A stretch of DNA of 64,000 bases from Synechocystis sp. LKSZ1 (GTDB taxonomy: Bacteria > Cyanobacteriota > Cyanobacteriia > Cyanobacteriales > Microcystaceae), in the NCBI RefSeq assembly GCF_040436315.1, contig NZ_AP031572.1:3410001-3474000 (forward strand). The letters run 5' to 3'. This document shows positions 27,098 through 37,617 of the stretch, one piece after another. Every line of letters begins with the position of its first letter. The first letter of the stretch is position 1. The position numbers and the translations under genes were made by a program. The notes under the pieces are model-generated. The model was not told the DNA's origin, made no database searches, and was given only the letters and a program-made list of their open reading frames with translations.

Positions 27098-27835
27098 ATG
27101 ACCAGTCTAATTGCCATTGAACAGGTCTCAAAATGGTACGGTAATTTCCAGGTGCTCCAGAACTGTACCACTCACATCGAAGAAGGGGAAGTGGTGGTCA
27201 TTTGTGGCCCTTCTGGTTCTGGTAAATCCACGCTGATTAAATGTATTAATGGCCTAGAGACCTTTCAGCAGGGCAGTATTCGCGTCGATCAATACGCTGT
27301 CGGTCAGGCCCAAAAACACTTACCGAAACTGCGGGCGAAGGTGGGTATGGTTTTCCAGCATTTTGAATTATTTCCCCATCTCTCGGTACTCGAAAATTTA
27401 ACCCTCGGCCCGACCAAGGTGCTGAAGCGGCCCCTCGCCAATGTCACTACCCAGGCCCAGCAATTATTAGAGCGGGTTGGTCTAGCCTCTCAGGCCAACA
27501 AATATCCGGCCCAACTCTCCGGGGGCCAAAAGCAACGGGTGGCCATTGTCCGGGCCTTGGCCATGAATCCCCTGGTCATGCTCTTTGATGAACCCACCTC
27601 GGCCCTGGATCCAGAGATGGTAAGTGAGGTATTGGATGTGATTGTCGAACTGGCCCAGGAGGGGATGACGATGGTCGTTGTTACCCACGAAATGGGCTTT
27701 GCTAAACAGGTGGCCCATCGGGTTATTTTTATGGATCAGGGCCAGATCCTGGAAGACCGGCCCAAAGTAGATTTTTTTGCGGCGCCCCATTCGCCCCGAG
27801 CCCAACAGTTTCTTTCTAAAATCCTACGGGCCTAG
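27098..27835 (+). CDS. glnQ: Polar amino acid ABC transporter ATPase (GlnQ/BgtA type)
   Basis: 245 residues. Walker [10 protein letters not shown]-loop [17 protein letters not shown], signature [17 protein letters not shown], Walker [17 protein letters not shown]-loop [12 protein letters not shown]. The phrases GLETFQQG and [14 protein letters not shown] are characteristic of amino-acid (PAAT) ATPases. No permease or binding protein is adjacent, like the unlinked BgtA ATPase of other cyanobacteria. Its end overlaps the opposite gene by 4 bases. Confidence 0.9.
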   Translation: MTSLIAIEQVSKWYGNFQVLQNCTTHIEEGEVVVICGPSGSGKSTLIKCINGLETFQQGSIRVDQYAVGQAQKHLPKLRAKVGMVFQHFELFPHLSVLENLTLGPTKVLKRPLANVTTQAQQLLERVGLASQANKYPAQLSGGQKQRVAIVRALAMNPLVMLFDEPTSALDPEMVSEVLDVIVELAQEGMTMVVVTHEMGFAKQVAHRVIFMDQGQILEDRPKVDFFAAPHSPRAQQFLSKILRA

Positions 27836-28671
27836 AAGGGGTCTAGGGGGAGTTCCTCCACCTGAGTAAACTGAGCCGGTGGCCGAAACTGAAAGGCATC
27901 GCGGGGAATCACCGGATTGACCTGTTGGCGATGGATGGTTTCTTCGATATTGATGGCCATGCCCTCTTCCTGGCCTAGAATTTGCAGTTTAGCCAGGGTT
28001 TGGCTTTGCTCATCAATCCAGAGCACTAACGTCAGGTTTTCCTGGGGCAGTTGATATTGGTAGAGGCTATAGGTAAGACCCTGTTGAGATACCTGGGATT
28101 GGGATAGGGTCAGGCCCTCTTGAACGTAATTTACGGTGAAAAAATCAATCACCGATGAGAGCCAGTCTTGGGGATTGGTTCCCCTATCGGTGATATTGGA
28201 ATCGGCCATTTCCAATAAAAAAGAGGTGCCCAAGCCAATCAGAAAGCTATCATCCGAATCTTGAAATTGCTGAAAGCTGAGAATGGCATACTCTTTTTTG
28301 GCTAAATCCAGCACCCAGACCTGTTGGCCGTTGGAGATAATTTCGTAGTTTTTATTGCCCAGTTCTAGCCGGGAATGGAAATTGCGCGGGAGAACCGTTA
28401 AGGTTTCAGTCTGACTTTGTAGATTGACATTGACCTGAGCTGTTGTTGCTGTAATTGAAATCGTAGATTCGGTGCGAAAAGCGGTGGTCTGAAAAAATTT
28501 GGCCAGGGCCGTTCTGAGCAGGGCCTGGTTAAAACTAGCGGTTCGGGTGTTGAGCGTTGTAGCCGATAGATAAGATGAAACTGGTTCGGCCATCCCAGGA
28601 CTTGGCCCCAGCAGTAGGATGACCAGCAGGCCCCACCGCCCAATCATTGGTAGAAAAGTTGCAAGTTCCAT
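27832..28671 (-). CDS. Secreted protein with LolA/DUF2092-like fold (unknown function)
   Basis: 279 residues from ATG 28671, which gives a clean signal peptide ([16 protein letters not shown]). The mature part is beta-rich with repeated strands such as [40 protein letters not shown] and [22 protein letters not shown], reminiscent of lipoprotein-carrier folds (LolA/DUF2092), which bind lipids. That is inference; no binding motif is diagnostic. A longer frame from 28821 is probably not used. Confidence 0.6.
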   Translation of the reverse strand: MELATFLPMIGRWGLLVILLLGPSPGMAEPVSSYLSATTLNTRTASFNQALLRTALAKFFQTTAFRTESTISITATTAQVNVNLQSQTETLTVLPRNFHSRLELGNKNYEIISNGQQVWVLDLAKKEYAILSFQQFQDSDDSFLIGLGTSFLLEMADSNITDRGTNPQDWLSSVIDFFTVNYVQEGLTLSQSQVSQQGLTYSLYQYQLPQENLTLVLWIDEQSQTLAKLQILGQEEGMAINIEETIHRQQVNPVIPRDAFQFRPPAQFTQVEELPLDPF

Positions 28672-28727
28672 GGCCCAAATCCCGGAAAATAAGACTAGTG
28701 TCCTTTGTCCTTTTATCTTACTAAGCA

Positions 28728-29072
28728 ATGTCTGCCCAAGATTCTGCCCCCAAGGCCCGTATTGTCTATCAGGAATTTGGCACCGCTTCCTCCGATTCCC
28801 CTCAAGAAGACGCCTCGGCACTACCGCCCCAGCAACAGAATATTCGGGTTCAGGCTTCGAGAGCTGGACGCAAGGGTAAAACGGTGACCATTCTGACTGG
28901 TTTTCAGACTTCTCCGGCGGTGCTCCAACAATTACTGAAACAACTTAAAAATCAGTGCGGCAGCGGCGGAACCCTCAAGGATAATAGTATTGAAATTCAG
29001 GGGGATCACCGCCCAAAAATTTTGCAAGTCCTGCTGGGTCTCGGTTACAAGGCCAAAATCAGCGGTGGTTAA
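28728..29072 (+). CDS. yciH: SUI1/YciH family translation factor
   Basis: 114 residues. N-terminal 40 residues are disordered (APKARIVYQEFG), then the SUI1 fold: RKGKTVTILTGFQ, LLKQLKNQCGSGGTLKDNSIEIQGDH, and VLLGLGYKAKISGG. Homologous to eIF1; thought to influence start-site fidelity in bacteria. Confidence 0.9.
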   Translation: MSAQDSAPKARIVYQEFGTASSDSPQEDASALPPQQQNIRVQASRAGRKGKTVTILTGFQTSPAVLQQLLKQLKNQCGSGGTLKDNSIEIQGDHRPKILQVLLGLGYKAKISGG

Positions 29073-29171
29073 AGACTAGGCAGGGGAGGAAACTGGCCCG
29101 ATGCTACCCATCAATAGTCCAGGCCCTTGTTACAGTAAAAACTTAAGAGAAACCATCAAGCTGATCAACCC

Positions 29172-29507
29172 ATGATAGCTGTCATGAAAATAATGCCTGC
29201 TTGGCCCCTACTGGTAACAACATTGTTCGGCCTCGTGCTTCTATCTCCCTACGCCTTGGCAGTTCCGATCAAAGGTGATAATTCCTTTGAAGATTACCGT
29301 CGAGAATGTCTACAGCGAGTAAAACAGCAGAAATTAAGTGATGACATCGGCCAGGAAGTTTGTGGTTGTACGATTAGTCAATTCCAGAAACAATATTCCC
29401 TGGCAGATTTTAAGAAAATCGTTCAAAAATCTAAAACAGATAAATCCTCGGCCCGCAAGCTAGCGGAAGTCGGCGAGGCCTGTTTTGAAAAAGTCTTGTA
29501 CGAATAG
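29172..29507 (+). CDS. Small secreted protein of unknown function
   Basis: 111 residues. A signal peptide (residues 5-30, LLVTTLFGLVLLSPYALA) is followed by a small helical domain with four cysteines in C-x13-15-C-x-C spacing (YRRECLQ, EVCGCTI, EACFEKV). It could form two disulfides in the periplasm. No family recognised. Start at either of two ATGs (29172 or 29184). Confidence 0.6.
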   Translation: MIAVMKIMPAWPLLVTTLFGLVLLSPYALAVPIKGDNSFEDYRRECLQRVKQQKLSDDIGQEVCGCTISQFQKQYSLADFKKIVQKSKTDKSSARKLAEVGEACFEKVLYE

Positions 29508-29710
29508 CGGCTAGTGGCCAATCGATTATTTGTTTACGTGTTAAGCTAGGATGCAATCTATTGGGCACTGATCTCAAAAAGAAAGATCGCCATTGGAGTC
29601 CTTGACTAAGATCAGGTTTTTAATTAAAGAAAAGTCGGGGGCTTTGATCCTTTCTCAGCAAGCATTTCAGCGCTACATGCATCATTAAAAGACTAGCGTC
29701 CTTGTGTTTT

Positions 29711-30592
29711 TCAGTGAGGAGATCCCCCTTTGGAAAGCTGAATTTTTTTATCTATTTTATTCAAGTAGTGACTTCCCCAGTGCATAACTTCAAATAAATT
29801 GGGTTGACTGTCAATCGTCTTATAAACCTTGAATGTTTTCATGATTCCCAAGGTTGCAGCACTTTCTAGAGGACCAACAAATCTCGTATCTCGATCAAGG
29901 AAGTAGTCCTTTGATGACCAGTATTCTAACTGAGTTTTATTTAAAAAGAAACATCCTGAATGAGGATTTAGCGGGCGGACAAAGGTCACAGGGATAGTCA
30001 ATAAATCTCCTTCTAAATACCGATCATCTTCAATATTTTGAAAATTCTGGGTTGCAGAAATAGATAGATCTCCATCGATATATGTCTTTAATGGAATGCG
30101 TTCACGGGAAATTTCATAACGATTTGGTTGCAGAAGGCATTCATCTCCAGCCCCAAAATTAAACCAATTAAGTTTATTAAAAAACAAAGGGTCTTGAATG
30201 ATAATATCATCTTCCAAGTAACAATAATAATCGTATTGTCCAATATTTTTATACAATAACTCATGGCATTCAAACCCTAAAAGTAAGGGTTCAGCATTAG
30301 TCAAATGATGATGAAATAAATTTTCTGGGATTGTCATTTCGTTTAAGAGATGACAATCACCTGATGTACATACTACTATATCGATAGAATACTCTTTATT
30401 TTGGTTTACTAGGGAGACAGTCCCATTTCCCCAATTGATAACAGTCTGAGCTGAGCCGAAATTGTAATGTAGGTATAGTATACAATTGAGAATCGCATCT
30501 AATTTTGCTTTTTTGTCGCCGCGAAGTGATGCGTATAAAGCGTTTTCTTTTTCATATTTATAATAGTGTGCAATGACAAATAGAATTTTCAT
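29711..30592 (-). CDS. Putative glycosyltransferase-like protein, AT-rich
   Basis: 293 residues. A GT-A-like nucleotide-binding start (MKILFVIAHYYKY), IDIVVCTSGD, and a central YYCYLEDDIIIQDP whose D-D acts like a DxD metal site; HSGCFFL and VMHWGSHYL follow. It resembles capsule/glycan transferases of unknown specificity. Base composition is far more A/T-rich than neighbours (few GGCC words), so it may have been acquired. It stands alone. Confidence 0.55.
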   Translation of the reverse strand: MKILFVIAHYYKYEKENALYASLRGDKKAKLDAILNCILYLHYNFGSAQTVINWGNGTVSLVNQNKEYSIDIVVCTSGDCHLLNEMTIPENLFHHHLTNAEPLLLGFECHELLYKNIGQYDYYCYLEDDIIIQDPLFFNKLNWFNFGAGDECLLQPNRYEISRERIPLKTYIDGDLSISATQNFQNIEDDRYLEGDLLTIPVTFVRPLNPHSGCFFLNKTQLEYWSSKDYFLDRDTRFVGPLESAATLGIMKTFKVYKTIDSQPNLFEVMHWGSHYLNKIDKKIQLSKGGSPH

Positions 30593-30718
30593 AAAGTCTA
30601 TCAGGCGACAAGAGATTTAACCGTGAGGGACAGGCTGATCGTTAAACCAGTCCGAATCCCTCAAAACAGCAGATGGCCGAAGTAGACGGCTTTCCAGCAA
30701 TCATGCTAGGCCCGGACT

Positions 30719-31243
30719 TTACTTCACTTCTAAAAGTTCAACGTCAAAAATCAAGGTGGCATTGGGAGGAATAACCCCACCGGCCCCACGGCTACCGTAG
30801 CCCAGATCTGGGGGAATAATCAGTTGGCGTTTTCCACCGACTTTCATGGAACCAACCCCTTCATCCCAACCTTTGATCACCTGGCCCACGCCAATTTTGA
30901 AGGAAAAGGGCTTACCCCGCTCTACGGAGCTATCAAAAACCTGGCCATTGGTGAGAGTGCCAGTATAGTGAACGACTACAGTTTGGCCCTGGCTTGGACT
31001 CGGCCCATCACCTTCGACTTTGTCAATGTATTGCAAACCAGAGGCAGTGGTAACGGTATTGGGGTTCATGGGTAATAAATCCTGGGAATTGGTAGATACG
31101 GCGGGGGCATTGGCCTGGGAAGCACTGGCATTAGCGGCAGCTAGGGCTTCGCCTCGTTCATTACTTCCTTGAAAAACGCTAGAAAAAATTAGGAGTAGAC
31201 CAAAAAAGAGAACAACACTGAGGCTGATAAGGACATCTTTCAT
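30719..31243 (-). CDS. FKBP-type peptidyl-prolyl cis-trans isomerase
   Basis: 174 residues from ATG 31243. N-terminal membrane anchor or signal ([19 protein letters not shown]), an Ala/Ser-rich linker, and one FKBP domain: [65 protein letters not shown]. Acts on proline bonds in the periplasm or thylakoid lumen. Confidence 0.93.
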   Translation of the reverse strand: MKDVLISLSVVLFFGLLLIFSSVFQGSNERGEALAAANASASQANAPAVSTNSQDLLPMNPNTVTTASGLQYIDKVEGDGPSPSQGQTVVVHYTGTLTNGQVFDSSVERGKPFSFKIGVGQVIKGWDEGVGSMKVGGKRQLIIPPDLGYGSRGAGGVIPPNATLIFDVELLEVK

Positions 31244-31276
31244 AACAATTGAAAAAGTAGGCAAAGAACGGATCTT

Positions 31277-31600
31277 TTAACGCCAGCGCTGATTTTCCAG
31301 ATCGCGGAGTTGCCGCTCGAGGCGGTCAATCCGGCCCCGTAGCTCGTCCACTTCCGACTGACGAGGAACACCCAAATCTTGGAGGATATTCCGCAGTTGG
31401 CGTTCAAAATTGCTTTCGAGCTGACTTTGCTCTGTTTTAATTTGGTTTAGCAGGTCATCAACAAAAGCCGTCGCTTGGTCGGGGTTGATCTTACCATCTT
31501 TAACCCATTGGTCGCTGACTTCCCCAAGCTTTTCGGCCATCAGCGAAGTCGTGCCAATGCCAACCATCAGCAGTTGTTTAAGCCAATCATTGCTATCCAT
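31277..31600 (-). CDS. Phasin-like coiled-coil protein
   Basis: 107 residues, helical throughout, with a central amphipathic stretch ([32 protein letters not shown]) and a C-terminal coiled coil rich in R/E/L ([21 protein letters not shown]). The layout resembles phasin-type and PHA-synthesis-associated small proteins, but this rests on pattern alone. Precedes the FKBP gene on the same strand by 33 bases. Confidence 0.6.
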   Translation of the reverse strand: MDSNDWLKQLLMVGIGTTSLMAEKLGEVSDQWVKDGKINPDQATAFVDDLLNQIKTEQSQLESNFERQLRNILQDLGVPRQSEVDELRGRIDRLERQLRDLENQRWR

Positions 31601-31683
31601 GGTGTTATCCCCTAGATTGTTTTAACACTCGTTATGACCAGCGTAGCTCAAAGAGCCATTCCACAAGCCAAAAGACTATTACC

Positions 31684-32259
31684 ATGCTAAATCAACTCCA
31701 AGGACTTAATGTTTTTCTGATCGGGATGATGGGAAGCGGCAAAACCACGGTGGGCCAGGCCCTGGCAGCGGTCTTAGGTTATCGTTTTTTTGATGCCGAT
31801 GTGTTGTTGGAGCGCGTTGCCCAACGCTCTATCAGTGAAATTTTTGCCACCGAGGGGGAAGCGGCCTTTCGGGATTGGGAAAGCCAGATTCTTGGAGAAT
31901 TGTCAGCCTGTACTCGCAGTGTCATTGCTACCGGCGGGGGGGTCGTGTTGCGGCCGGCCAATTGGGGCTTGCTACGCCATGGGGTGATTGTTTGGTTAGA
32001 GGCTCCCCTCGGCCTACTAGTGGAACGGCTCCAGGCGGATCAAACCCGTCCTCTACTCCAAGCCACTGAGTTGTCTGGGCGTTTGAGCCAGCTACTACAG
32101 GAACGTCAGCATCTCTACGCCGAGGCCGACCTCCGTATTCCGATTTCCGCAGAGGAGAGTCCCCAGGCCATTGCCCTGAAGATTGTGGATCAATTGCCTA
32201 CCGTTTTGAAAAATCCTGGCCCGTTGACCCCAGCCGACAATGGCCATTCAGCCCCTTAG
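31684..32259 (+). CDS. aroK: Shikimate kinase
   Basis: 191 residues. Walker [13 protein letters not shown], the DADVLLE substrate loop, [17 protein letters not shown] and a lid R (DQTRPLLQ). Phosphorylates shikimate in aromatic amino acid synthesis. Its 3' end overlaps the convergent GT2 gene by 12 bases. Confidence 0.95.
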   Translation: MLNQLQGLNVFLIGMMGSGKTTVGQALAAVLGYRFFDADVLLERVAQRSISEIFATEGEAAFRDWESQILGELSACTRSVIATGGGVVLRPANWGLLRHGVIVWLEAPLGLLVERLQADQTRPLLQATELSGRLSQLLQERQHLYAEADLRIPISAEESPQAIALKIVDQLPTVLKNPGPLTPADNGHSAP

Positions 32260-32943
32260 GCCCTGTCGATACCACTGAGCCAAACGAGTCGGATCGATGC
32301 CCGCATGGTAACCCAGAATCATGACCTGATTGATCAGAGTGGTTCGCAGTAAGCCAAGTTTTTGCCAACGACGGCCAGAGGTGAGAATGGCCCTTTGGGC
32401 CAGGCCAATTCGGCCCCGGGCCTTGGCCCGTTGCACCCATTCGTAGTCCTCCATAATCGGCAGGGCCGCAAAGCCTCCCAAGGCCCGAAAGGTGCGGGCC
32501 CGGACAAAAAGGCCCTGGTCGCCGTAGGGTAGGTTCCAGGCCTGGGAACGCCAGTTGACCAACTGCTCCAGGCAACGATAGGTCAACCCTGGCAAATCCA
32601 CTCGGAAACGAAAGGCCCCAGCAATCACTCCTGGTCGACCTAGGGTTTCTACGATCTGGTCTTGAAAATCGATGGGTAGGACAGTATCTAAGTGCAAAAA
32701 GAGCAGGATCTCGGCCTGGGCCAGACTGGCCCCGTAGTTGAGTTGATGGCCACGGCCGGGCTGGGGAGACGGGACAACGTTTATGGGAAAGGCCTGGGCA
32801 AGCGCAAGGGTTTGATCCTGACTGCCCCCATCCACCAAGATAACTTCCCGGTCGTCACGGAAGGGGAAACGGGCCAGGAAGTGATGGAGGATGGCCGCTT
32901 CATTCAAAACAGGAATAATAATACTAATTTTGAAATACGCCAA
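32248..32943 (-). CDS. TIGR04283-type family 2 glycosyltransferase
   Basis: 231 residues. [22 protein letters not shown], the DxD equivalent LHLDTVLP, and GDQGLFVR with MEDYEW fit the TIGR04283 group, linked to arsenosugar synthesis in some cyanobacteria. Substrate uncertain. Stand-alone here. Confidence 0.83.
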   Translation of the reverse strand: MAYFKISIIIPVLNEAAILHHFLARFPFRDDREVILVDGGSQDQTLALAQAFPINVVPSPQPGRGHQLNYGASLAQAEILLFLHLDTVLPIDFQDQIVETLGRPGVIAGAFRFRVDLPGLTYRCLEQLVNWRSQAWNLPYGDQGLFVRARTFRALGGFAALPIMEDYEWVQRAKARGRIGLAQRAILTSGRRWQKLGLLRTTLINQVMILGYHAGIDPTRLAQWYRQGLRG

Positions 32944-33023
32944 GGCCAGTTAACCCAATTCAAGTTATAAATTATAGGTCTGATACCAAGTCTCTGAAGC
33001 CTGACTACACAACTGACCCCACT

Positions 33024-33065
33024 GTCCCCTTGCCAAGGGGAGGTGCCGCAGGCGGAGGGGTAAAA
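33024..33065 (+). repeat. Dispersed repeat, copy 2, with hairpin
   Basis: The 31-bp core at 33035-33065 repeats 26985-27015 with two differences. It is preceded by TCCCCTT and loops back as TCCCCTT-GCC-AAGGGGA, a perfect 7-bp hairpin (33025-33041). Lies between the GT2 gene and menF. Confidence 0.7.
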
Positions 33066-33144
33066 ATCTGTAGCTCTCTTTTGGAGGATTGGTATGAGGC
33101 ATTCTTGTCTTGCCTAAATGGAAGGTTGAGAGTCTGACGCCAAC

Positions 33145-34581
33145 TTAAGCCTCCGTCAGGGCCCGCCAGAGGACTTGCAATTTTAGCTCAATTTCGGCCA
33201 TTTCTCGGTCTGGGTCTGACCCGGCGACAATGCCAGCCCCAGCAAACAAACGGGCCTGATATTTCCCCAGTAGAGCAGAACGAATCCCCACAATAAATTC
33301 ACTATTGCCATCACTGTCAATCCAACCCAGGGGAGCGGCGTAGAGGGAACGGTCAAAATTTTCGTGGTGACGAATGGCCGCACAGGCTTGGGCTGAGGGA
33401 ACCCCGGCAACGGCAGGGGTGGGATGGAGCTTGGCCAACAGGTCAAGGGGATGGAGATGGGCCGGCCAGGGGGCCTGAATCGGTGTCCAGAGATGTTGAA
33501 TATTAGATAGCTTGAGCAGTTGTAGCGGCGCACAGCAGGGGGATAAACCGGCTTCTGTCAGTCGCTGGAGGATAAATTCCAGTACCGCTTGATGCTCCCG
33601 ACGTTCCTTCGGGTTATGTAGAAGATGCTGGGTTAAGGATTCCTCCTCTGCGGGGGTTCGGCCTCTGGCAGCGGAACCCGCCAGGGCATCGGTGACCAGT
33701 TGGTGTTGACGAATGCTGAACAAACGTTCTGGACTGGCTCCGACGAAGGATTGGCCTTGGCCATTACCGAGGGAAAAGAGATGACAATCCCCGTAATTTT
33801 TTCGTAGATTTTGCAGACAGCGACTCACCTGAAACGGTTGCTCTGTCTCTACATCAAGGGCCTGGGCTAGAACGACTTTGTGCAGTTGTTGACGCCGAAT
33901 ATCCTGCAGGACAGCCTCCATAGCGGAGCGCAGATGTTGGGGCGAATTGACCGATGTTGCCTGTAGGCTAGGGGCCAGGGGCCGGGGAGGCATAAAGGGG
34001 GTAACGTGGCGGCTCCAATTTTTTAATTGTTTTAATTGCTGAACAACCTGCTTAATAATAAATTTCAAATTAGTATTTTTATGAACGATGATATTGCACA
34101 ATAAAACACAGCTATCAATTCGGCGGACAATCTGCCATTGGGGTAAAACCACTAAGCCAACAGGAAAGGGAGAGGGCTCTGGAACCGTTGCCAAAAAACT
34201 AAAGCCACAAAAAACCAAGGGCGCAAAGTTATCACTAACAGGGCTGGGTATCCTAACAATATTATGGAAACAGGCCTGACTAAACTGACGAGCTATTTCA
34301 AAGCGATTGGCTTCTGTAATACTTAAAAAATCTGCGACTCCGTAGGCAAAAATAATTTCCTGACGATGGGGATTCTCACTATAAAAATGAATCCTTTCTT
34401 GGGCATTGGCTAGAGCCAATATTTGCAGTGGATCAAGAAGAGAAATCTCCTGAGAGAAGCTTAAGATTTTTGTTTGATCCGCCGTTAATTTTGCTTGGAC
34501 AGATAACAAAAACCGATATAGCTGTTGCTCATCACTAAGCAAGCTACGGTAGGGGGGAAGAACTGGAACGGCAACCGACAT
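33145..34581 (-). CDS. menF: Isochorismate synthase MenF
   Basis: 478 residues, chorismate-binding fold: KVVLAQALDVE, FVGASPERLF, LAGSAARGRTPAEEE and HPTPAVAGVP, with late GSDPDREMAEIELKLQ. Commits chorismate to phylloquinone, needed as the electron carrier of photosystem I. Divergent from menA with 247 bases between. Confidence 0.94.
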   Translation of the reverse strand: MSVAVPVLPPYRSLLSDEQQLYRFLLSVQAKLTADQTKILSFSQEISLLDPLQILALANAQERIHFYSENPHRQEIIFAYGVADFLSITEANRFEIARQFSQACFHNIVRIPSPVSDNFAPLVFCGFSFLATVPEPSPFPVGLVVLPQWQIVRRIDSCVLLCNIIVHKNTNLKFIIKQVVQQLKQLKNWSRHVTPFMPPRPLAPSLQATSVNSPQHLRSAMEAVLQDIRRQQLHKVVLAQALDVETEQPFQVSRCLQNLRKNYGDCHLFSLGNGQGQSFVGASPERLFSIRQHQLVTDALAGSAARGRTPAEEESLTQHLLHNPKERREHQAVLEFILQRLTEAGLSPCCAPLQLLKLSNIQHLWTPIQAPWPAHLHPLDLLAKLHPTPAVAGVPSAQACAAIRHHENFDRSLYAAPLGWIDSDGNSEFIVGIRSALLGKYQARLFAGAGIVAGSDPDREMAEIELKLQVLWRALTEA

Positions 34582-34828
34582 CGTAAAGTTTTTTAAAGTT
34601 ATTTATACGTTTATTAAGAGAGCCGTGACAGGGGTGAGCAGGATCTAGGATACTGTCCAAACGGGAGGTCAGGGCCAGTCCCCGTAGGGGCAAAATTGAG
34701 CGCATGACTCCACTTTTTCCTTATCCTAATCGAAGAATGGTGTTCTCGTCTCACTATCCTTGGGGGTCATGGGTAAAGGAAAAATCGAGTTCCGAGTCTA
34801 CCGTTGCCGTTGCATGTGACGTAAATCA

Positions 34829-35746
34829 ATGACAACAATTCAGTCTTTAAATTCTAGTTCCTCTAAGCTATGGCTAGCGGCAATCAAGCCTCCAATGTAC
34901 AGTGTGGCCATTGTTCCGATCTGTGTTGGAACGGCTGTTGCCTATGCCCAGACGCAACAGTTTAAAGGGAATATTTTTGCGCTTTTTCTCACGGCGGCCA
35001 TTGCCATTATTGCCTGGCTAAATCTCAGTAATGATGTCTTTGATGCCGATACGGGAATTGATGTTAATAAGCCCCATTCTGTGGTCAATTTGACCGGCAA
35101 TAAAACCCTAATTTTTTGGTTGAGTAATGGTTTTCTGGCTCTGGGACTGGGGGGCATTGTCTTGATCAGTTGGTTACAGCAGGATAGTACAGTACTCGGC
35201 GTCATTTTTCTGACTTGCTGTCTAGGCTACAGTTATCAAGGGCCCCCCTTTCGCTTGGGGTATCAGGGCCTGGGAGAACCGATTTGCTTTGTCACCTTTG
35301 GCCCCCTAGCCCTGGCCGCAGTGGTCTATTCCCAAAGTCAGGCCCTGGCCCTGCCAGCTTTAGTTGTCCCAGCAATTTTTGTTGGCCTTAGCACTAGCAT
35401 TATCCTGTTTTGTTCCCATTTCCATCAAGTCACCGATGATTTAGCCGCGGGGAAACGTTCCCCCATTGTGCGTCTCGGAACCCAACGAGGAGCCCAGGTG
35501 TTAGTCCTGGTGATTGCCATTCTTTACCTGTTGCCCATCGGCGGCCCGCTCCTGGGTCTGGCCCCCTGGCCAACATTATTGGTCTATCTCAGTTTGCCCT
35601 GGGGTTGGCAATTGGCCCGCCACGTCGGCCGTTACCATGGCCAACCCGCCCAGGTCAGCAACAGTAAATTTATTGCGGTCAATCTTCATTTTCTGAGTGG
35701 AATGCTCTTAGCCGGTGGCTATTGGCTCGCAGGACGGGGATTTTGA
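34829..35746 (+). CDS. menA: 1,4-dihydroxy-2-naphthoate phytyltransferase MenA
   Basis: 305 residues, about eight transmembrane helices, UbiA family. First aspartate motif NLSNDVFDADTGID, second HQVTDDLAAGKRSPIVRLG. Attaches phytyl to the naphthoate ring. The menF/menA pairing makes the pathway assignment safe. Confidence 0.95.
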   Translation: MTTIQSLNSSSSKLWLAAIKPPMYSVAIVPICVGTAVAYAQTQQFKGNIFALFLTAAIAIIAWLNLSNDVFDADTGIDVNKPHSVVNLTGNKTLIFWLSNGFLALGLGGIVLISWLQQDSTVLGVIFLTCCLGYSYQGPPFRLGYQGLGEPICFVTFGPLALAAVVYSQSQALALPALVVPAIFVGLSTSIILFCSHFHQVTDDLAAGKRSPIVRLGTQRGAQVLVLVIAILYLLPIGGPLLGLAPWPTLLVYLSLPWGWQLARHVGRYHGQPAQVSNSKFIAVNLHFLSGMLLAGGYWLAGRGF

Positions 35747-35932
35747 GCAGAGGTATGGGAAGATTGCCCTAGGTTCCCAGAGTGGCCCTTATCTCTCTCT
35801 GGGGGTTCTCCAGGCCCTTAGGGCTAGTCGGTAATGCTAGCGAGGAAATGTATTAATTCACATTCACCCTCTGCGGGGGCCCGCCGACGATTTCCATTGT
35901 TTCCCCGACTCCTGGTTGAGTCCCACTACGCC

Positions 35933-36679
35933 ATGACCTTTCCCGATAATATTCCCCTCCTCCAGGCCTTTTGGCAGGATGCCTTTAACCTCAAGCAGCA
36001 TCTCCAGGATTTTTTAGGGCTAGATCCTGCGGCCCTAGAGCAACGCCTCCAGCAAAGCAAGCAAGAGCTGGCAGCCATGGGCCATCGAGATTTTGATTGG
36101 AACGCCACTGACCAGTTCTATAGCCATCAGGTAGGGGACATTTACCTCTTTGAATTGGGGGCCTGGCACCTGGCCAGTCAAGACCACATTGGCGATACTC
36201 TGCGTCTGATCCATGACCATCTCCAGGGCCGCGTTTTAGATTTTGGCGGTGGGATTGGCACCCACACGATTGCCGCTGGTCTGTGTCCAGGTGTTACGGA
36301 GGTAGTTTATTGTGACATCAACCCCGTCCACCAACGGTTTGTGCAATACCGAGTCGAGCAGTTGGGATTAGCCGATAAGATCCACTGTTGCCTGGGAGAG
36401 GTGGAAGGAGAATTCGATGCGATTATTTGCTTTGATGTCCTCGAACATTTGGCCGACCCCACCCAGCAATTGATGCAGTTCCACAAACAACTCTCTCCCC
36501 AGGGACGCATCATTTTGAACTGGTACTTTTTTAAGGGTTTTACCCAGGAGTTTCCTTTTCACCTCGATGATCCCAAACTGGTAGAACAATTTTTCTTGGC
36601 CCTGCAGACCCATTTTCTAGAAATTTTTCACCCCTACTTCACCACAGCCCGCTGTTATCGTAAACGACTATATCCCTAA
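35933..36679 (+). CDS. Class I SAM-dependent methyltransferase
   Basis: 248 residues from ATG 35933 (MTFPDNIPLLQAFWQD); the longer frame from 35834 adds 33 basic residues that do not look coding. Rossmann motif I VLDFGGGIGTHTI, motif II VYCDINP, motif IV ICFDVLEHLADP, and LSPQGRIILNWYFF. Substrate unknown. The stop overlaps the next gene (opposite strand) by 4 bases. Confidence 0.83.
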   Translation: MTFPDNIPLLQAFWQDAFNLKQHLQDFLGLDPAALEQRLQQSKQELAAMGHRDFDWNATDQFYSHQVGDIYLFELGAWHLASQDHIGDTLRLIHDHLQGRVLDFGGGIGTHTIAAGLCPGVTEVVYCDINPVHQRFVQYRVEQLGLADKIHCCLGEVEGEFDAIICFDVLEHLADPTQQLMQFHKQLSPQGRIILNWYFFKGFTQEFPFHLDDPKLVEQFFLALQTHFLEIFHPYFTTARCYRKRLYP

Positions 36680-37617
36680 GGTTGGGGTTGATACTGGGTC
36701 AGGGCCTGGCCCTGGGCATGATAGAGCACCAGGGGTCGATGGGCCTGGTTACTTATACTCTGCAAGATCTTTTCCAGATAGGCAATATGGTTCAAGATCT
36801 GGGCTTGGTCTTGGGGATTATTTTCCACCTTAGCCCGCAGGGCCGCATCCCAGAGACGCTGGAGATAGACTGCCGTTAACTGGACTTGGATCTGCTGATC
36901 TTTGAGCTGGTACTGGCAATATTGGGTTTTCGGGTTGCAGAGTTGTTCGAGGTTTTGTTTGGCCTGCTGGGCCTGGAGGGCGTTGTGTAGCTGTAACTGG
37001 GCCTGGCGTAACAGGGGAATATAAGCCGCTAAAAGAGCCTGGCGCTGACTGGCCCAGAAGCTCTGGTCGGGAATTTGCTGAAGGGCCTGGAGGGCCGCCT
37101 GCCAATGGTTAACCGCCTGGATCCATTGTTGCGCCGACGCCTTTTGCTGGGCCACTTGGGCATGGCTTTGGGCTGTTTGGTAATGGCGCTGAGCCTGAGT
37201 ATCCCGTTGGCGCTGTTGTTGGAGGGTTTGTAATTCTTGGCGATAGGCCTGGAGGCGAGCCGGGGTGGCACCAGTGCCCTTAGGGCCAACAGCAATTTGC
37301 TCCGGCGAGGTTAAGGTTGGGCCGACATTGCTGCTGAAGGGTGGAGATACCGGGTCAGGGGGTAGGGTAGCCGGTTGAGGAGAGCTAGCTGGCGGACAGG
37401 ATTGTAATAAACAGGCCCTATTCAATTTTCCCGTTTGGCTCAAGGCCAGTAGCCCGAGCAGTAGGCTCAAACTCAGGCCCCCAACTCCCCAACGCAGGAC
37501 AGGGTTCTGGAAGGACAACCCCTTCAACCGTTCTGGTCGCAAAGCCAGGACGGAAGGCGGATGCGGAGAGCGGTCTGGGGTAGATGGTAGCGGCGTAGGG
37601 GGATCAAGACGGGCCAT
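36676..37617 (-). CDS. Membrane-anchored coiled-coil protein, Gln/Ala-rich
   Basis: 313 residues from ATG 37617 (a TTG start at 37647 is weaker). N-terminal proline-rich cytoplasmic tail, a single transmembrane helix (about residues 38-60, GVGGLSLSLLLGLLALS), then a long Gln/Ala-rich helical region (residues 120-290) with heptad-like spacing. No enzyme motif. Function unknown. Confidence 0.6.
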   Translation of the reverse strand: MARLDPPTPLPSTPDRSPHPPSVLALRPERLKGLSFQNPVLRWGVGGLSLSLLLGLLALSQTGKLNRACLLQSCPPASSPQPATLPPDPVSPPFSSNVGPTLTSPEQIAVGPKGTGATPARLQAYRQELQTLQQQRQRDTQAQRHYQTAQSHAQVAQQKASAQQWIQAVNHWQAALQALQQIPDQSFWASQRQALLAAYIPLLRQAQLQLHNALQAQQAKQNLEQLCNPKTQYCQYQLKDQQIQVQLTAVYLQRLWDAALRAKVENNPQDQAQILNHIAYLEKILQSISNQAHRPLVLYHAQGQALTQYQPQP

